Shown piece after piece: positions 17,229-25,781 of a stretch of DNA of 64,000 bases. Within the stretch, counting starts at the first letter, position 1. The number at the start of each line of letters is the position of its first letter. The notes under the pieces were generated by a model. The model did not search any database. It saw only the letters and a program-made list of their open reading frames with translations, and was not told the origin of the DNA. The DNA lies in NCBI GenBank assembly GCA_029245865.1, contig JAQWOM010000043.1:172620-236619 (forward strand), in the 5' to 3' direction. The stretch comes from Planctomycetota bacterium. Its GTDB lineage: Bacteria > Planctomycetota > B15-G4. A program made the translations under genes and the position numbers.

Positions 17229-18086
17229 CTAGGAGCCTGGCTCCAGTCCCTCGGGAGCCGGGTGAGCCACAATCCGCGCGTCCACGAAGGGCGCCGACTT
17301 CCCCCCATGCCAATCATCGATATCCAGCAGTCGAGTGAGTGTGGCTTGCAAGGCCTGCTTACTGCGGCCAGCCCCGACGATCAACTCGATGCTCTCGTAT
17401 CCCTCGCCCTCGGCTCGTTCCTGCCCGATCAACATGAGACCTGGCAGCCCGCGCAATTCGAGTTCCTTGAGAGCTGCCGTTCCCAACTCGAGGCCGCGGT
17501 CGGATCCGTTGTAGGTTGCAGCCTGAATGGTCAACCACTCTTGCCCTGGCTCAATCGGAGCGGCAGACGGAGGCAGTGCCCCTCCCGGACCTTCAGGGAG
17601 CACGTCAGCCAGTTTCATGGTGGGCAGTTCTGCCATGCCATCACCCAGCCAGAACTGCTTGAACACGAGCACCAGCACCACGGCCGACAGCATGACGGTG
17701 GCGCCAAAGAACATGGTACGCGTCGCACCATCGGCCTTCCGCGCTGCGGCAGAGCGCTTCTTGCTGCCAGGTCCGGAAGCGAACAATCGAGCGCCCGAGA
17801 TCAAGCGACTCACACGCGAGGCCGGGCTCTGAGTGGCTCCACCGCGCCATGCGGCAGACCCGCGAGAGGCCCCCGTCTTGGGTCGCGCGCCGGCGGAGGT
17901 CGAACGAGAAGTCGCGCCCCGTTTCGCCTTGCCAGCCCCACCTGTCGAAGAGCCGGCGAGCGCGCTTTTGACCTTCACCGAGGAAGCGATGACCTTACCG
18001 ACCACCCTTCGCCGCTTGGAAGCCTTATCAAAGCCGTCCCGGCTGGATCGAAACACGTCCAGCGGATGTTGTCGTCCCACAACCAA
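17229..18086 (-). CDS. Single-pass membrane protein with SPOR-like C-terminal domain
   Basis: A protein of about 285 residues in three parts. Residues ~1-120 are a low-complexity, Ser/Ala/Gly/Lys/Arg-rich cytoplasmic region. One transmembrane helix (MFFGATVMLSAVVLVLVFKQFW) follows. The exported part ends in a ~85-residue module beginning WLTIQAATYNGSDRG and closing with a second repeat (YESIELIVGAGRSKQALQATL). The module resembles SPOR domains, which bind glycan strands lacking stem peptides at division septa; this call is tentative. The start is TTG or a nearby GTG. It is separated by about 100 bases from the TPR metallopeptidase gene. Confidence 0.55.
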   Translation of the reverse strand: MVVGRQHPLDVFRSSRDGFDKASKRRRVVGKVIASSVKVKSALAGSSTGGAGKAKRGATSRSTSAGARPKTGASRGSAAWRGGATQSPASRVSRLISGARLFASGPGSKKRSAAARKADGATRTMFFGATVMLSAVVLVLVFKQFWLGDGMAELPTMKLADVLPEGPGGALPPSAAPIEPGQEWLTIQAATYNGSDRGLELGTAALKELELRGLPGLMLIGQERAEGEGYESIELIVGAGRSKQALQATLTRLLDIDDWHGGKSAPFVDARIVAHPAPEGLEPGS

Positions 18087-18184
18087 CCCTCACCGTTGCC
18101 CAAGATCGCCTGGACCAAAGCTAGCGTGCCAGGAAGGTCGATCCAAGGCGCGAGATGCAGAAATGAGGGCCAGAAAATCAGGCT

Positions 18185-19426
18185 TCAGCCGCGTGCGGTC
18201 CGAACCAGCTCCCGGAACAGCGTCTCTTCATGCTGGAGGGTGCGCCCGATGGCCTTCTGGTAGGCCTCCGCTGGGGATTGGCCTTCCAGGGCGCGTACCC
18301 AACGAATAGCTGCTCCCATCCCGTGCTGCGACACCACATGATCGACAAACGCAAAGCTGAGCAGGTAGCCCAGGTGCACCTGCCCTGAGTCACCAAGCTC
18401 CAGAAACGACTCGGGCAAGTCTTCGATCCGGGGCAGATCCTGACGGGCGATCCCGGACTTCTCCATGTACTCGACCAGTCGAGAGATGCCCTGCCCCCGT
18501 CCGTACTCGGCCAACTGAGCCAGTCCTTCGTTCAGGTAGACGGGGCAGCGCGGCGACAGCTCGCTCATGATCAGGTGGGTGTACTCATGCCGGAAGGAGG
18601 CCTCGATGCGCTCTCCGTCAAGTTTCGGATCGGCGACCGGCAGCCTGATCTTTCGGTCGAACAAGCCCCCCACCCAGTCATGTGCCCCCGTGACGGCACG
18701 AAACGCCTCGGGCGGATAGAGCACCACAATGGCCTTGTTGCGCGGGAACTCATCGAAGGTGTTGCAGACCTCGGCCCGTGCGCGGTCGAGTAACTCCGCG
18801 AGTTCCAGAAATTCCGTATCTCCTGGATGACGGATCACAAAGGTGCTCGTGACATCCGTGCGGTAGTCCTTCTCGACCGCATACTGCCGCCCCGTACGGG
18901 CGAGTGCTTTCGCAGCTCTGGCAGCCAGTTCATCATCACCCAATTCCTGAGCTTTGCGGTAAGCGACCTGTGCTTGCGGCAACTCGTCAAGCAGATTGAG
19001 CGTGTCACCTAACAACTGGTGAGCGAGTGCGTTCTCCGGGTCTGCCTTCACAGCAGATCGCGACGCGCTCAGCGCTTCGTCCAATCGGTAGAGGCGTAGC
19101 GCCAGGCTCGCCAGGTGCAAGCGATAGCCAACCTCATCAGGCACTTTGACAATCGCCCTGCGGTAGTCTCCCAACGCGGCATCCCAGGCGAAGGCATCGT
19201 AATGCGCCTGGCCACGCTTGAAGTACGCGTAACCAAGGTTGCGCGCGAGCACCGAATCGTCGGGCTTGAGAGCCGCTGCAGACTCAAGGTAGAGAACTGC
19301 GTCTGCAGCCTGCCCATTCTCAAGCGCCTGCTTGGCGCGTTGATTCAGATCCGCCACGTCCTGTGCCGACGCCCCCATGAACAGGATCGCCAACAGCAAC
19401 ACAGAAAGAGAGTGACTCTTGGTCAT
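18185..19426 (-). CDS. Exported TPR protein with peptidase MA-like metallopeptidase domain
   Basis: A 413-residue protein with an N-terminal signal peptide (SLSVLLLAILFMGASA). Several TPR-like helical repeats follow at about residues 25-190, for example AVLYLESAAALKPDD and NLGYAYFKRGQAHYDAFAWD. The C-terminal gluzincin-type domain carries HEYTH as the HExxH zinc motif, followed by YLNEGLAQLAEYGRG, whose Glu would be the third ligand. The arrangement fits peptidase MA family proteins, thought to act in the periplasm. The ATG overlaps the upstream YkgJ-like stop as ATGA. The ORF-track start is about 58 codons too early. Confidence 0.8.
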   Translation of the reverse strand: MTKSHSLSVLLLAILFMGASAQDVADLNQRAKQALENGQAADAVLYLESAAALKPDDSVLARNLGYAYFKRGQAHYDAFAWDAALGDYRRAIVKVPDEVGYRLHLASLALRLYRLDEALSASRSAVKADPENALAHQLLGDTLNLLDELPQAQVAYRKAQELGDDELAARAAKALARTGRQYAVEKDYRTDVTSTFVIRHPGDTEFLELAELLDRARAEVCNTFDEFPRNKAIVVLYPPEAFRAVTGAHDWVGGLFDRKIRLPVADPKLDGERIEASFRHEYTHLIMSELSPRCPVYLNEGLAQLAEYGRGQGISRLVEYMEKSGIARQDLPRIEDLPESFLELGDSGQVHLGYLLSFAFVDHVVSQHGMGAAIRWVRALEGQSPAEAYQKAIGRTLQHEETLFRELVRTARG

Positions 19427-19884
19427 GAGTTTGTGGGCGGAGAGGGGAGCAGTGCGGGATCGCGAACGGCCTCGACAAAGCGGCGATAACTGTAGGAGAG
19501 ACCCGCCTCGACGTGCAGAGCCTTCAGTTCCGCATGAAAGCGCTCGTAAACTTGTGGCATGAGGTCCGTCCATGCGGGATCGCAGAAATACAGACGGCAT
19601 CCGAGCGGCCGACCATCCCGGAGCCGACAGGTTCCTTCGACATGCCAGGGGCAGAGACCTGAGGGAGCCTCGGGAACGTCACCTCCGGCCTTCCTCAGCG
19701 CATGGGCAGATTCCAGGTCCGTCGCCCAGAGTTGATGCCCACTGGTGGGGAAATCGCAGCAACGGCCCGACATCTCACAGCGCGGACGGGATTCGGCGAG
19801 AGCCTCATCAACTCGAACATAAAGCTGATCGAGGGCGTCAGAGAAGGAACCGTCCTTCGCGTCGAGCGAATCGCTTGCACCGAT
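19423..19884 (-). CDS. YkgJ-family cysteine-cluster protein, apparent ATC start
   Basis: A small protein of about 153 residues with the metal-binding cysteine pattern of YkgJ proteins: PRCEMSGRCCDFP near residues 34-46, then GLCPWHVEGTCRL and GCRLYFCD. The family is thought to bind zinc or iron. The ORF track begins at an internal Met and so loses the first cysteine. The frame stays open upstream without ATG, GTG or TTG. It has an ATC codon at 19884 preceded by a perfect GGAGGT six bases away, overlapping the kinase stop. I propose ATC as start; a sequencing error is the alternative. It overlaps the TPR gene by four bases. Confidence 0.6.
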   Translation of the reverse strand: MGASDSLDAKDGSFSDALDQLYVRVDEALAESRPRCEMSGRCCDFPTSGHQLWATDLESAHALRKAGGDVPEAPSGLCPWHVEGTCRLRDGRPLGCRLYFCDPAWTDLMPQVYERFHAELKALHVEAGLSYSYRRFVEAVRDPALLPSPPTNS

Positions 19885-19896
19885 CGGACTACCTCC
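19882..19896 (-). promoter_or_regulatory. Strong Shine-Dalgarno preceding a non-canonical ATC codon
   Basis: On the minus strand the bases read GGAGGTAGTCCGATC. GGAGGT is a full anti-SD match, spaced six bases from ATC, and includes the last bases of the kinase gene up to the first base of its stop. The ATC is in frame with the YkgJ-like protein. A GTG four bases later is out of frame and opens an unrelated 61-residue ORF. Confidence 0.5.
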
Positions 19897-21040
19897 GCTT
19901 TCGGCGGCGTCTCAGACGAGAGAGCCGCTGCTTTTGAATCCGCTGATCCTGCTCATCATCCACGGATGAATCCGGCCCCACATCCAGGCTCTTCTTGCCA
20001 GCAATTTGGCGCTCGATATCTTCGATCAGCTGCTGGGGATCCTGATAGCGGATCTCCCGGTCCTTGGCCATCATCTTCTCGATGAAGTAGTGCATGTGTG
20101 CACTGATGCGCCCTCCCTTTGTCGTTTCTGCCGACAAGCCTTCGAGCACAGCCTTCTGAACGAGTTCCTCGTCATCCCCGGAGAAAGGAAGTTCGCCAAG
20201 GACCAACTGATAGAGCGTCGCTCCCAGCGCATAGATGTCACTGCGCACGTCAAGATTCTCTTCACCGCGAGCAGACTCCGGGGAGAGAAAGGCCGCGGTG
20301 CCCCGCGTCGTCTCGGAAGAGGCCTCTTCATCGTGCCGCCGCTCGCCACCATCCACTGCCGCAAACCCGAGGTCGATGACCTTGACCTCGTGAGTCTCGG
20401 GAACCCAGAGAATGTTGCCCGGCTTGATGTCGCGATGAACGATGCCCTCGCTGCGCAAGAAATCGAGGGCCCGGGCCACTTGCAGCACGACAAGAAGCGC
20501 TGACTCCTCATCGAACACGCCGCCCTCGGAGATCGCCTCCTGCAGCGAGCGCCCGTCGACGCACTCCATGAAGGAGAGGTAGCGGCCTGCCAGTCGACCA
20601 GCCCGCAGCCCCTTCACCACATTGGGGTGCTCAAGGCGCTGCAGGAGCTTGGCCTCACCCATGAAAGCCTCGACCTCGGAGGGCTCGAGAGCGACATGGT
20701 CGTGCATCATTTTGACGGCCAGCCGCTCTCCGTCGGCCTCACGCCTTACGGCATAGACCGAGGCCACGCCGCCCTCGCCCAGCTTGGACTCATAAACATG
20801 GCCCGGTATGTCGGGCACTTCGTCCGCGTCCGTCCGAAACAATCGTTTCAATCGATCTTTGTCGAGAAGACCTGCCCGAACAGCCAGCCCGGCCAAAGAG
20901 ACAGGATTCCCTGCCTCCGCAGCCTTTCGGGCCTGGTCGAACAGCTTCTCGACCTGCCCCCGCTGGAGGATTCCTTTGACGGCCAGCCGGCCAAAAAAGC
21001 GGGCTTCTGTTGCGGGATCGATTGCCATGAGAGGGCCCAT
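19889..21040 (-). CDS. Serine/threonine protein kinase (Hanks type)
   Basis: A 383-residue kinase. Residues 1-75 are a helical region of unknown role (FGRLAVKGILQRGQVEKL). The catalytic domain follows with the glycine loop LGEGGVASVY, the ATP-anchoring Lys in LAVKMM, the catalytic loop HRDIKPGN, DLG in place of DFG, and SPE in the activation segment. The C-terminus is a short Arg-rich tail with no transmembrane helix or sensor domain, so the protein is probably cytosolic. It is divergent from an AAA+ ATPase gene across a 124-base gap containing an inverted repeat. A link between the two is inference. Confidence 0.87.
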   Translation of the reverse strand: MGPLMAIDPATEARFFGRLAVKGILQRGQVEKLFDQARKAAEAGNPVSLAGLAVRAGLLDKDRLKRLFRTDADEVPDIPGHVYESKLGEGGVASVYAVRREADGERLAVKMMHDHVALEPSEVEAFMGEAKLLQRLEHPNVVKGLRAGRLAGRYLSFMECVDGRSLQEAISEGGVFDEESALLVVLQVARALDFLRSEGIVHRDIKPGNILWVPETHEVKVIDLGFAAVDGGERRHDEEASSETTRGTAAFLSPESARGEENLDVRSDIYALGATLYQLVLGELPFSGDDEELVQKAVLEGLSAETTKGGRISAHMHYFIEKMMAKDREIRYQDPQQLIEDIERQIAGKKSLDVGPDSSVDDEQDQRIQKQRLSRLRRRRKRR

Positions 21041-21050
21041 CGTACCGGTG

Positions 21051-21070
21051 TTCTCGAAATCGATCGAGAA
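21051..21070. promoter_or_regulatory. Inverted repeat in the divergent kinase/AAA+ intergenic region
   Basis: The sequence TTCTCGA-AATCGA-TCGAGAA forms perfect 7-base arms with a 6-base spacer. It lies 10 bases upstream of the kinase start and about 95 bases upstream of the AAA+ start. It could be an operator for a dimeric regulator or a short hairpin in the kinase 5' leader. I see no clear -10/-35 pair around it. Confidence 0.3.
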
Positions 21071-21164
21071 GGGAGCAGCGATCTCTCAAGCGAGACGTGG
21101 CCAACGTCCGATGAGCTAGGCATCCCACCACAAGGATCGACTGCCCACACCAGGGAGAATCAAG

Positions 21165-22541
21165 GTGCCCCGCTCTGACGACAACGTCGTACTCAAATAC
21201 TGTGAGCTCCTGGATGAGTTCATCCGCATCCGGACCACGACGGACGACGGCACTCGGCCATCGACCGGTGACGACGCGGTCACGAACCGCGCCGCCTACC
21301 ACCAGTTTGTCGTCAATCACTGCGTGGTGGACTACGAAGAGCAGGTACTCCCCCTCTTCCACCACCACAACAAGGTCTATCAAACAGAAGCTCTTGTCGA
21401 ACTGCTCTACCAGATCTGCATCGAGGTAAACCCTCACCTTGAAATCCACAGCGTGACGCTTCCTGGGGACAACTCGTCGGAAGGCCTCACAGATGGCTCC
21501 GGAATCGAGGTTGATGAGACTTGGAGTGAAGCAGATGACCTTGGTGCGCTCCAAGAGCGCGTACGCGACATCGAAAGCACACTCAGTCAGTGTGTCGTCG
21601 GGCAAGAGCCCGCGGTGCACGCCGTCTCGCATGCCGTCAAGAAGGCAGCTGTTGGCCTGAAGGATCCCCGCAAGCCCATCGGAGTTTTTCTCCTAGTCGG
21701 ACCGACCGGCACAGGAAAAACAGAACTCGCGAAATCTCTGACACGCCAGTTGTTTGGCAATCTCTCATCGCTTGTCCGCATTGACTGCAGTGAGTACGCC
21801 TTGCCACACGAGTACGCGAAACTGATTGGAGCTCCCCCCGGATACATCGGGCACAGTGAAGGCGGGCAGCTCACCGAAGCCGTCAAGAAAGCCAAGACCT
21901 GCGTTGTACTTTTCGACGAAATCGAGAAGGCGCACGAGAAAGTGCACAACCTCCTTCTCCAGCTGATGGACGAAGGAACACTGACCGACAGCAAGGGAGA
22001 AAAGGTCTCCTTCCAGCAGTCGATCGTCTTGATGACAAGCAACATCGGTGTCGACGAGGTGAACCGCATCACCGACCGCGTGGGTTTCGCCCGCAAGGAA
22101 ACAGGCGATATGCCTGCCAGCTCTGTCGCCTTCACGATGAACGAGGCCGTGAAGCGCGCCTTCCGTCCGGAATTCGTGAATCGAATTGACGAGGTCATCC
22201 AGTTCCGCCCTCTGACGGTGGAAGACTGCGAGAGCATCGCCAACCTTCAGCTTTCTGAAATGGCGAGCTACCTGGAGCGGACAGGCGTTTACCTGCGCTT
22301 TGCTCCGTCCCTGAGTCGCCACCTGGCCAAGATGGGCTGGTCTGCTGAATACGGAGCTCGCGAGCTGCGCCGGCATATCCGCGATGAGGTTGAAGACCCG
22401 CTCACCGAGCAGCTCATGGATGGCACTTTCAGCCCTGGTGACACCGTGAGCATCAGCGTCCGAGGCAAGAACAAGGTGGTCATGACACCCGTGCAAAAAC
22501 GCCGCAAACGCACAAGCCGAACCAAGAGCGAGGCTCTCTGA
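21165..22541 (+). CDS. Single-AAA+ ClpB/ClpA-D2-like ATPase with novel N-terminal domain
   Basis: A 458-residue protein. Residues 1-130 match nothing I recognise. From about residue 135 there is one AAA+ module like the second ATPase ring of ClpA/ClpB: CVVGQEPAVHAV, Walker A GPTGTGKTELAK (179-190), pore-loop-like GAPPGYIGHSEGG, Walker B VVLFDEIEKAH, sensor 1 LMTSNIG, arginine finger FRPEFVNRIDEVI and sensor 2 GARELRRHI. No first AAA+ ring, middle coiled coil or ClpP-binding IGF-type loop is visible. It may remodel specific protein partners. The start is GTG with GGGAG upstream. The C-terminus is rich in Lys and Arg. Confidence 0.85.
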   Translation: MPRSDDNVVLKYCELLDEFIRIRTTTDDGTRPSTGDDAVTNRAAYHQFVVNHCVVDYEEQVLPLFHHHNKVYQTEALVELLYQICIEVNPHLEIHSVTLPGDNSSEGLTDGSGIEVDETWSEADDLGALQERVRDIESTLSQCVVGQEPAVHAVSHAVKKAAVGLKDPRKPIGVFLLVGPTGTGKTELAKSLTRQLFGNLSSLVRIDCSEYALPHEYAKLIGAPPGYIGHSEGGQLTEAVKKAKTCVVLFDEIEKAHEKVHNLLLQLMDEGTLTDSKGEKVSFQQSIVLMTSNIGVDEVNRITDRVGFARKETGDMPASSVAFTMNEAVKRAFRPEFVNRIDEVIQFRPLTVEDCESIANLQLSEMASYLERTGVYLRFAPSLSRHLAKMGWSAEYGARELRRHIRDEVEDPLTEQLMDGTFSPGDTVSISVRGKNKVVMTPVQKRRKRTSRTKSEAL

Positions 22542-22566
22542 GCCGCCAGTTGTATGCTCTTCGGGC

Positions 22567-24147
22567 ATGAGTCGCCCTGACGCCCCCTCGTCTCACCTGG
22601 CCTCCAGGCTGATCACTGGACTGTTGCTTGCGGCTGTCTTCGCCCTGGCAATCCTGAGTGCCACGCTCTTCGTCGATCCGAACTGGCGTCATTCGGTCGA
22701 CAGTGCGATCTATCTGCTAACTGCCAAGAGCCTCTCGCTCGGTGACGGCTACACCTATCTGGGGCATCCTTTTTTTGTGCGCCCCCCGGCACTGAGCTGG
22801 TGTCTTGCTCATTTCATGGGTGAGACCTGGAACTTCACGCTCTACAACCAACTCATCCAGATTGCGGTCGCCGCCTCATTCGGCACCATCCTCCTCGCCA
22901 TGTCTCGCCTGCACGGTTGGTGCGCTGCGGCACTGATCACGCTGCTGTTTGGACTCAACCCCCTGGCGTTGAATCACCAGAACAGCATTCTGGCCGAATA
23001 CCCTTTCATCGCTCTCTTCTTCGCCGCCACCTGGCTGCTCAGTCAACACCGAAACGGCCGACAGCCGGGAACTCTGGCAGCCCTGCTCGGTGCAGCCCTC
23101 TTGGCGGCCTCGGTTGCCTTCCGCACAGTCGGCGTGCTGTTTCTTCCAGGGCTCGTCCTTCTGTCTGCGCTCGGCATGAATGGCCGAAAGCAAGACGACG
23201 CCCGCGCCGGGGGAAGCTCGAAACGCTGGCAAGGCCTTCTGGTGGCCGTGCTTGTCACGCTCAGTCTCCTTCCCTGGGCGCTCTACAGTCGAGAGGCTGC
23301 AGTCAATGCAGAACGTCCTTCGACGCAACTGCTGATGTTCGACTACAGCACCGCACTCTTCCACACCAATCCGAGTGACCCCGACTCCCCTCTCGTCGAT
23401 TCTGCCGGCTGGTTCGAGCGCATCGAAAACAACCTGACCGAAATGTCGCACACGGTCGGCTACGCCTTTCTGGGTGGACCGCCCAACGAAGCCCTCAGCA
23501 CATTCGGCCCCGGTTCCATGATCGTCACCCTGCTGCTGGGTGCATGTCTGCTGTACGCCGCAGCATCTCGACGATCGGCGATGGACCTCTACGCAATCCT
23601 TTCAGTTCTTGTCCTTCTTCTCTATTTCACTTCGGCAGACCGACTGCTTCTGCCGTTGATTCCACTGATCCTTTCGTCCGTGGTGTACACGCTGCATCGC
23701 ATCGGCCAATTCCTCGCCAAGCGAACAACCCTTCCAAATCCGAGTGTGTTGTTTGTGGGAGCCTTTGCACTGGCATTCGGAGTCATGAGCCTCAGTCGCA
23801 TCGACGAGTCTCGCAGCCTCAGCGCGACCAAACGTCGTTTTCAGCGTGACGATCTCGCAACGGCCGACTGGGTCCGCGAACACCTACCGGCAAACGCTCG
23901 GCTGCTCCATGAAAAAGGAGCCGTACTCTCCGTACTCACGGGCCGGACCACCTACACTTACAGGAATCTTCCCGGACCCTGGCCCCAGGGTTGCCCTGAG
24001 GTGGACTACGCGATCTTCAGCCCCCGGCCACGCCGAGAGGAGACCGAGACCCTTGTGGCTGCCGTCGCTGGCCCACCGACCTTCGTCCCCTTCAAGTGGA
24101 AGGGCCAGATGAGCAACATTCGGATCTACCCGCTCGATGACGACTGA
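22567..24147 (+). CDS. Multi-spanning membrane glycosyltransferase (GT39/ArnT/PMT-like)
   Basis: A 526-residue integral membrane protein with roughly ten to twelve hydrophobic helices. The first periplasmic loop contains DSAIYLLTAKSLSLGDGYTY, which resembles the catalytic Asp region of GT-C enzymes, followed by FFVRPPALSWCLAHF. Such enzymes use polyprenyl-phosphate sugars as donors on the outer face of the inner membrane. The next gene encodes a dolichyl-phosphate-sugar synthase-like GT2, a plausible donor maker. The ATG start lies 25 bases after the AAA+ stop. The acceptor is unknown. Confidence 0.78.
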   Translation: MSRPDAPSSHLASRLITGLLLAAVFALAILSATLFVDPNWRHSVDSAIYLLTAKSLSLGDGYTYLGHPFFVRPPALSWCLAHFMGETWNFTLYNQLIQIAVAASFGTILLAMSRLHGWCAAALITLLFGLNPLALNHQNSILAEYPFIALFFAATWLLSQHRNGRQPGTLAALLGAALLAASVAFRTVGVLFLPGLVLLSALGMNGRKQDDARAGGSSKRWQGLLVAVLVTLSLLPWALYSREAAVNAERPSTQLLMFDYSTALFHTNPSDPDSPLVDSAGWFERIENNLTEMSHTVGYAFLGGPPNEALSTFGPGSMIVTLLLGACLLYAAASRRSAMDLYAILSVLVLLLYFTSADRLLLPLIPLILSSVVYTLHRIGQFLAKRTTLPNPSVLFVGAFALAFGVMSLSRIDESRSLSATKRRFQRDDLATADWVREHLPANARLLHEKGAVLSVLTGRTTYTYRNLPGPWPQGCPEVDYAIFSPRPRREETETLVAAVAGPPTFVPFKWKGQMSNIRIYPLDDD

Positions 24148-24306
24148 TGGCTGACGGCCGGCTCTGGTCCGCCCGGAGGACCTGCTGAGCAGGCGGTGGG
24201 CGACTCGAACCAAGACCGGCACTGGAGCCCCCGCGCCTCGGGCTGCTAGCCTGCGCACCTGATCCTTCTCCAGAGACCCTTCCTCCAACGGACTGGCGCC
24301 TTCCTC

Positions 24307-25107
24307 GTGTCCCTTCAGAGCTACAAATCGGTCGTCCCTCCGCCCAGGGATCTGAAGAAAGTCGTCGTGGTCATGCCGGCGTACAACGCGGCGTTGACGA
24401 TCAAGGCCACACTGGACGACATCGACCAGGAACAGGTTCATGAGGTCATCCTGGTCGATGACTGCTCCACGGACAACACCGCAGAGGTCGCCACATCTCT
24501 GGGCATCACGACCATTCGTCACACGACCAATACGGGATACGGCGGCAACCAGAAGACCTGCTATCGCACTGCCTTGGATCATGGCGCCGACATCGTGGTG
24601 ATGATTCACCCCGACTATCAATACGACGCCCGCGCACTGCCAGCGATGGTCACCTTCATGCAACTCGGCACCTGCGATGTCGTCCTGGGATCACGCATCC
24701 GCACGCGCCGCGAGGCACTGCAAGGAGGCATGCCGCTCTGGAAATACCTCGCCAATCGATTCCTGACCTTCACAGAGAACCTCGTGCTGGGGCAGAACGT
24801 CGGTGACTTTCACACCGGACTCCGCGCCTACACCCGCGAGGTGCTCGAAACGATTCCATTCGAGGAAAACAGTGACGATTTTGTCTTCGACACGCAGTTC
24901 CTCGTCCAGGCAGTGCGCTTCGGATTCAAGATCGGGGACGTTCCAGTTCCCGCACGCTATTTCGCGGAAGCCAGTTCCATCAATCTGAAACGCAGCACGC
25001 GATACGGACTCGGCACGCTGGGCATGCTGGGAAGCTTCGTGCTCTGGAAGCTCGGGCTGCCGCATTCAAAACTCTTTCGCCCCAAGGGCACAAACAACCG
25101 AGCCTGA
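24307..25107 (+). CDS. GT2 glycosyltransferase, polyprenyl-phosphate sugar synthase-like
   Basis: A 266-residue GT-A enzyme with [54 protein letters not shown] and [11 protein letters not shown], the last carrying the metal-binding motif. The order resembles polyprenyl-phosphate mannose/glucose synthases that make lipid-linked donors on the cytoplasmic side. Unlike many such enzymes it lacks two C-terminal transmembrane helices; only a weak hydrophobic stretch ([16 protein letters not shown]) is seen. It could supply the upstream GT-C enzyme. The start is GTG (24307), after a 159-base gap that contains a short CCTGC-TGA-GCAGG hairpin. Confidence 0.82.
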   Translation: MSLQSYKSVVPPPRDLKKVVVVMPAYNAALTIKATLDDIDQEQVHEVILVDDCSTDNTAEVATSLGITTIRHTTNTGYGGNQKTCYRTALDHGADIVVMIHPDYQYDARALPAMVTFMQLGTCDVVLGSRIRTRREALQGGMPLWKYLANRFLTFTENLVLGQNVGDFHTGLRAYTREVLETIPFEENSDDFVFDTQFLVQAVRFGFKIGDVPVPARYFAEASSINLKRSTRYGLGTLGMLGSFVLWKLGLPHSKLFRPKGTNNRA

Positions 25108-25172
25108 ACGTCGTGCGTGCCTCGTGCTGCACGCCCGCCCCAGCCTGGCTCAAGAAGATTTCGAGAGACTCC

Positions 25173-25727
25173 ATGGCCCGCTGCTGCGTTCTGTTTGCTG
25201 ACGGCTTCGAAGAAATCGAGGCAACAGTCGTCGTGGACATCTTGCGCCGCGCAAATATCGAGACCGTCATGCTGGGCGTCTCTTCACTTGAAGCCACGGG
25301 ATCTCACGGCATCACACTGCGCATGGACGGCCTGCTGGGCGAGGCCCTCGACTCGAACTGGGACATGGTCGTTCTACCAGGTGGTATGCCAGGCGCATCC
25401 ACTCTGCGCGACGACCCCCGGGTTCAGCGCTTTGTGAAGTCGCACCATGCAGGCGGCAACAGGGTCGCTGCCATTTGCGCGGCTCCGATCGTTCTCGGCG
25501 CAGCAGGACTGCTCAGTGGTCGACGCGCCACCAGCTATCCCGGGTTCAGTGATCAACTCAGGGAGGCAACCATCTCCGAAGATCGCGTAGTGGTTGACGA
25601 ACTCATCACAACCAGTCGCGGGCCGGGAACCGCCTTTGATTTCGCTCTGGAGTTGGTGCGCCAGCTCGTTGGAGATGAAGCGGCAGAGTCGCTTCGCACT
25701 GCAATGCTCGTCAGCGACGTACACTGA
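25173..25727 (+). CDS. DJ-1/PfpI (ThiJ/YajL) family protein
   Basis: A 184-residue cytoplasmic protein of the DJ-1 superfamily. It begins MARCCVLFADGFEEIEATVVVDILRRA, with the conserved acidic residue of the active site. VVLPGGMPGA follows, and the nucleophile elbow is AAICAAP, with Cys at about residue 104. ELITTSRGPGTAFDFAL is the usual C-terminal block. Members act as deglycase/chaperone-like or stress proteins; the exact reaction is debated. The ORF track starts too early; ATG at 25173 gives the family's normal length. Confidence 0.88.
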   Translation: MARCCVLFADGFEEIEATVVVDILRRANIETVMLGVSSLEATGSHGITLRMDGLLGEALDSNWDMVVLPGGMPGASTLRDDPRVQRFVKSHHAGGNRVAAICAAPIVLGAAGLLSGRRATSYPGFSDQLREATISEDRVVVDELITTSRGPGTAFDFALELVRQLVGDEAAESLRTAMLVSDVH

Positions 25728-25781
25728 CCGCGACGCGCACAGTTCACGAGAGGCAATCAGCCCCGCACACTCGAAAGCTCT

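Noticed and set aside
24148-24306. A GACTCGAACC stretch near 24195 resembles the T-loop of a tRNA on the minus strand.
   Set aside because: The flanking 5-base stems do not pair and no D-arm, anticodon arm or acceptor stem can be built around it.
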